DNA of 64,000 nucleotides, from assembly GCF_016890225.1 (NCBI RefSeq), contig NZ_JAFELM010000013.1, forward strand, positions 180,270-244,269, in the 5' to 3' direction. Positions within the stretch are counted from its first letter, which is position 1; each line of letters starts with the position of its first letter. A program made the position numbers and the translations under genes. This DNA comes from Bacillus suaedaesalsae. GTDB lineage: Bacteria > Bacillota > Bacilli > Bacillales > SA4. Below the pieces are notes generated by a model, which did no database searches, was not told the DNA's origin, and was given only the letters and a program-made list of their open reading frames with translations. Positions 61,592 to 64,000 of the stretch are shown here, one piece after another.

Positions 61592-62323
61592 TTAAATTAC
61601 TTGAATGGGTAACCGTATTTTAACACTTGTACCTTCGCTTTCACTACTGTTAATGGTTATCGGTCCATTATGATGTTTAATAATTCGAAAACATAGCATT
61701 AGTCCTAGCCCTGTTCCTTTTTCTTTATTGCTGTAGAAAGGCTCACCTAATCTTTGAACTCTATCTTCACTCATTCCAATCCCATTTTCAGATACCGTAA
61801 TCAATACCTCATCTCCAGTTGCACTTAGACTGGCGTGGATTTCCCCTCCATTTGGTAATGCTTCCATACTATTTTTCATAAGGTTAAGGAGCACTTGTTT
61901 CATTTGATTCGGATCACAATTCACTTTAGGAATACCGCCTTCAAACTGTTGGATAATTGGGATGTTATGCAAGTTTTTTTCTGATTCTATTAGGACATTT
62001 ACATCATTTAGTATTTCTTGAACCTCTACATTTCTTACACCGATGTGTTGCGGTTTTGTTAAATTTATTAAACCAGAGATAATTTCTTCGATTCTTTTAA
62101 ATTCGTTGATGACAGTATCAAAGTATTTCTGCTCGATTACCCCTTCTTGAAATAATTGAAAAAAGCCTTTAATACTTGTCATTGGGTTTCTTATTTCATG
62201 GGCCACACCAGCAGCTAATTTCAATGAATTCGGTTTACAATTTAAAAGATTTAAACAAAGAAAGGTACACCCTAGAATAAATAGTAAAAAGAAGTCTTCA
62301 GTTAAGTTCATCATATTTTTCAC
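61592..62323 (-). CDS. Short sensor-less histidine kinase
   Basis: 243 residues: a single hydrophobic N-terminal helix (FFLLFILGCTFLCLNLL, about 11-27), then almost directly HisKA with LAAGVAHEIRNPMTSIKGFF and HATPase with LMKNSMEALPNGGEI, SENGIGMSEDRV, GTGLGLMLCFRII. The usual KLSVVGQ lead-in to the H box is replaced by KPNSLK, and no PAS or extracellular sensor is present. Phospho-acceptor and ATP motifs are intact. Sporulation-kinase type by sequence. GGTG precedes the ATG. It may sense through a partner, or be a truncated kinase. Confidence 0.82.
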   Translation of the reverse strand: MKNMMNLTEDFFLLFILGCTFLCLNLLNCKPNSLKLAAGVAHEIRNPMTSIKGFFQLFQEGVIEQKYFDTVINEFKRIEEIISGLINLTKPQHIGVRNVEVQEILNDVNVLIESEKNLHNIPIIQQFEGGIPKVNCDPNQMKQVLLNLMKNSMEALPNGGEIHASLSATGDEVLITVSENGIGMSEDRVQRLGEPFYSNKEKGTGLGLMLCFRIIKHHNGPITINSSESEGTSVKIRLPIQVI

Positions 62324-62597
62324 CTTTTCTTTTAATGTAACTGGTTAATTGGGTGTTTTTTTAGCAGTCTAGGTTTCTTTAACCAGTAATTAGTCTCTTA
62401 TTAGATAAAATGTCATTTTTTTCCGTATTGATCTTGTATCTCTATTTTTCATTAAAATAATAATAATGTATATCGCCTTACTTTCTTATTTTGGAAATAA
62501 AAAGATAGGAGTAGATATAGGAATGGTCTCCTATATGAAGGAGGAATGATGAGATGATAGGATAAAATCAACGAGATCTACAGAAAGAGATTCATAA

Positions 62598-62627
62598 AAA
62601 AAAGATGCCTAGTGTAGGCATCTTCAG
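62598..62627 (-). terminator. Rho-independent terminator
   Basis: AAGATGCCTA / TAGGCATCTT with a three-base loop and eight Us on the minus strand. Nothing gene-like was found between it and the kinase start (62324-62597). Confidence 0.8.
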
Positions 62628-62636
62628 ATTGTAGAC

Positions 62637-62675
62637 AAAAGGCCACTCGAAAGGAAATCTCGAGTGGCCTTTTTG
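62637..62675. terminator. Bidirectional terminator-like hairpin at the IS end
   Basis: AAAAGGCCACTCG / CGAGTGGCCTTTTT, thirteen-base arms with a loop of 11. Located at the 3' side of the transposase and probably part of, or just outside, the insertion sequence. Confidence 0.75.
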
Positions 62676-62723
62676 ATATTTATGTATTTTATGAATGTTT
62701 CAAGACCTCTCCGAAGACTATTT

Positions 62724-64000
62724 TTATGCATTTTCTGGACTTTTCCATGTCCAGGTTGCCATCTTCTTTAAATTCATGGCAGCAAAAGTAAGCATCGCCT
62801 GCATGGACAATTTTTTAAGTCCCCTTAAAGTTGTCCAACGCATACCATGCTTTTCTTTGGCATCGGCGAATACTCTTTCAATTGTTTCCTTCCGCCTAGC
62901 ATATATCTCTTTAACTTCCTCGTGATGACGAAGATGTTCTGCTTCCTCCACATACGCTTCCCACACATGACGTTGTATAAGCTTTTGATGATTCTACTCT
63001 GTGTACATTGAGCAAGTAAAGGACAAGTCGAACAGTAATGTGGGTCAGACTTGTATTGACGATAACCTTCCTTAGTGGTGGTTGAATAGTTTAGTATCTG
63101 TCCTTTCGGACATATATAGCAGTCATAGTGCTCATCGTATACGTAATCATGTTTCCTAAAGTATCCTTCTTTTGTTCGTGGGCGTGTATATGGAAATGCC
63201 GGTGTAATGTCATTTTCTATTAGATATTGTGCAATGGCAGGTGTTTTATAAGCTGTATCAGCCGCAACTGCTTTTGGTTTACCAATTGACTCTTTCACTT
63301 TCTCTACTAAAGACTCAAGAAGATTACTATCATGAACATTTCCAGCTGTAACTGTTGAACCTAATACAAAACCTTTTCTGTCTGCATCTGCATGAAAGGA
63401 GTAAGCGAACTGTTTCGTGCGTTCATCCTTAACATAGTATCCACTTTCCGGATCTGTTGTACTTTCTTTGATCTCTTTCATCTCTTCTTGGTCAAATTTA
63501 TCAGGTGGAAAAGGTGGTTTATCATGGTCTTCACGATCTTTATTAATTTCTTCTTGTAGTCGCTCCTGGTAAGCTCGAGTTTCTTTCCGCACAACTTTCT
63601 TTTCGAATTTCCGCTTATTAGCACTAGCTTTTACATGTGTTGAATCAACAAAGACGTGTTCAGCACTAATCAATTTCTTATCAGCTGCTTCTTTTAAGAT
63701 TCGATAAAAGATTTGTTCAAATAAGTCTGTATCTTTAAAACGTCTTTCATAATTTTTACCGAAGGTAGAGAAGTGAGGGATCTTATCATGAAACCCATAA
63801 CCTAAAAACCAACGATTTGCCATATTTGTTTCTATTTCGTCTATAGTCTTACGCATTGATCGAATACCGAATATGTATTGGATAAATGCCATTTTTACTA
63901 AGATAATTGGGTCAATACTTGGGCGACCAACTTCAGAGTACATATCTTTAACAAGAGGATAAATGAAAGAAAAATCAATTGCCACTTCAAGTTTGCGTAC
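62724..64000 (-). mobile_element. IS1182-type transposase, frameshifted and cut by window edge
   Basis: Two frames together make one transposase. The N-terminal part reads VRKLEVAIDFSFIYPLVKDM and runs beyond the window; GRPSIDPIILVKMAFIQYIF, HVFVDSTHVKASANKRK (first catalytic Asp), KAVAADTAYKTPAIAQYLIE (second Asp) and the Cys cluster CPKGQ/CSTCPLLAQC follow. At about 62985-62992 one base is missing: ...TQSR should pass into NHQKLIQRHVWEAYVEEA, and the second frame then gives ARRKETIERVFADAKEKHGM with the catalytic Glu, ending SPENA at 62724. IS1182-family elements move by DDE chemistry. This copy is probably inactive. Confidence 0.88.

Overview
The window is an AT-rich, densely coding chromosomal segment of a low-GC, Gram-positive, endospore-forming type of bacterium, most likely a Bacillaceae member (Bacillus in the broad sense). 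This rests on strong GGAGG-type ribosome sites with TTG/GTG starts, U-run terminators after most genes, homologues of Bacillus proteins (BmrA, a YfiB/YfiC-type ABC pair, bacillolysin, sporulation-kinase-type histidine kinases), and dgkB lying next to rlmCD as in Bacillus subtilis. I see no rRNA, tRNA or CRISPR array.

Layout. 1-6.3 kb: end of a POT peptide transporter; then a minus-strand cluster of HscC-type Hsp70, membrane-bound J/TPR protein and DUF1266 protein, resembling the hscC/djl/ybe cluster of enteric bacteria; then a staygreen-family gene with an in-frame stop. 6.4-18.9 kb: two small unknown genes, a GNAT acetyltransferase, UspA, a PQQ-type sugar dehydrogenase lipoprotein, a PAS histidine kinase, SelO, a nucleoside transporter, a 381-bp inverted-repeat-bounded element with a GC-rich palindromic core, an SF1 helicase and a first RlmCD-family methyltransferase. 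19-29 kb: an array of GCATAAAT motifs at 20-21 bp spacing, a heterodimeric ABC exporter, a GC-rich pair (secreted HNH nuclease plus small protein) that looks acquired, an ABC-F remnant, BmrA, and an unusual fusion of a two-helix membrane anchor to a TRAP (DctP) binding domain. 29-39 kb: subtilisin, MFS exporter, then a Fur-controlled divergent region (ferredoxin-NADP reductase versus a four-gene siderophore ABC operon), a Nudix hydrolase and an EamA transporter.

39-46 kb: an AimR-family (arbitrium-type) peptide-pheromone receptor directly downstream of a bacillolysin gene on the same strand, then a YbdG-type MscS channel and a DnaD/phage-replisome-type protein. 45.4-51.1 kb is a probable defence island: an Avs-like STAND ATPase of about 1,500 residues with an N-terminal PD-(D/E)XK nuclease, flanked by two diverged copies of a short motif-plus-hairpin module, each next to a small Cys-containing ORF. 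51-60 kb: a YgjP-type metallopeptidase, DUF1456 protein, TruA, Dus, a decayed royal-jelly/yellow-type gene, two small membrane proteins, a cupin remnant, RlmCD, an SRPBCC protein and DgkB. 60-64 kb: a PAS-GGDEF cyclase, a sensor-less histidine kinase and a frameshifted IS1182-type transposase that runs off the right edge.

The strongest leads are the AimR-like receptor beside a secreted protease, the Avs-like island with its duplicated flanks, and the predicted cytoplasmic membrane-tethered DctP domain. Family names are from recognition of motifs in the sequence; no database search was run.
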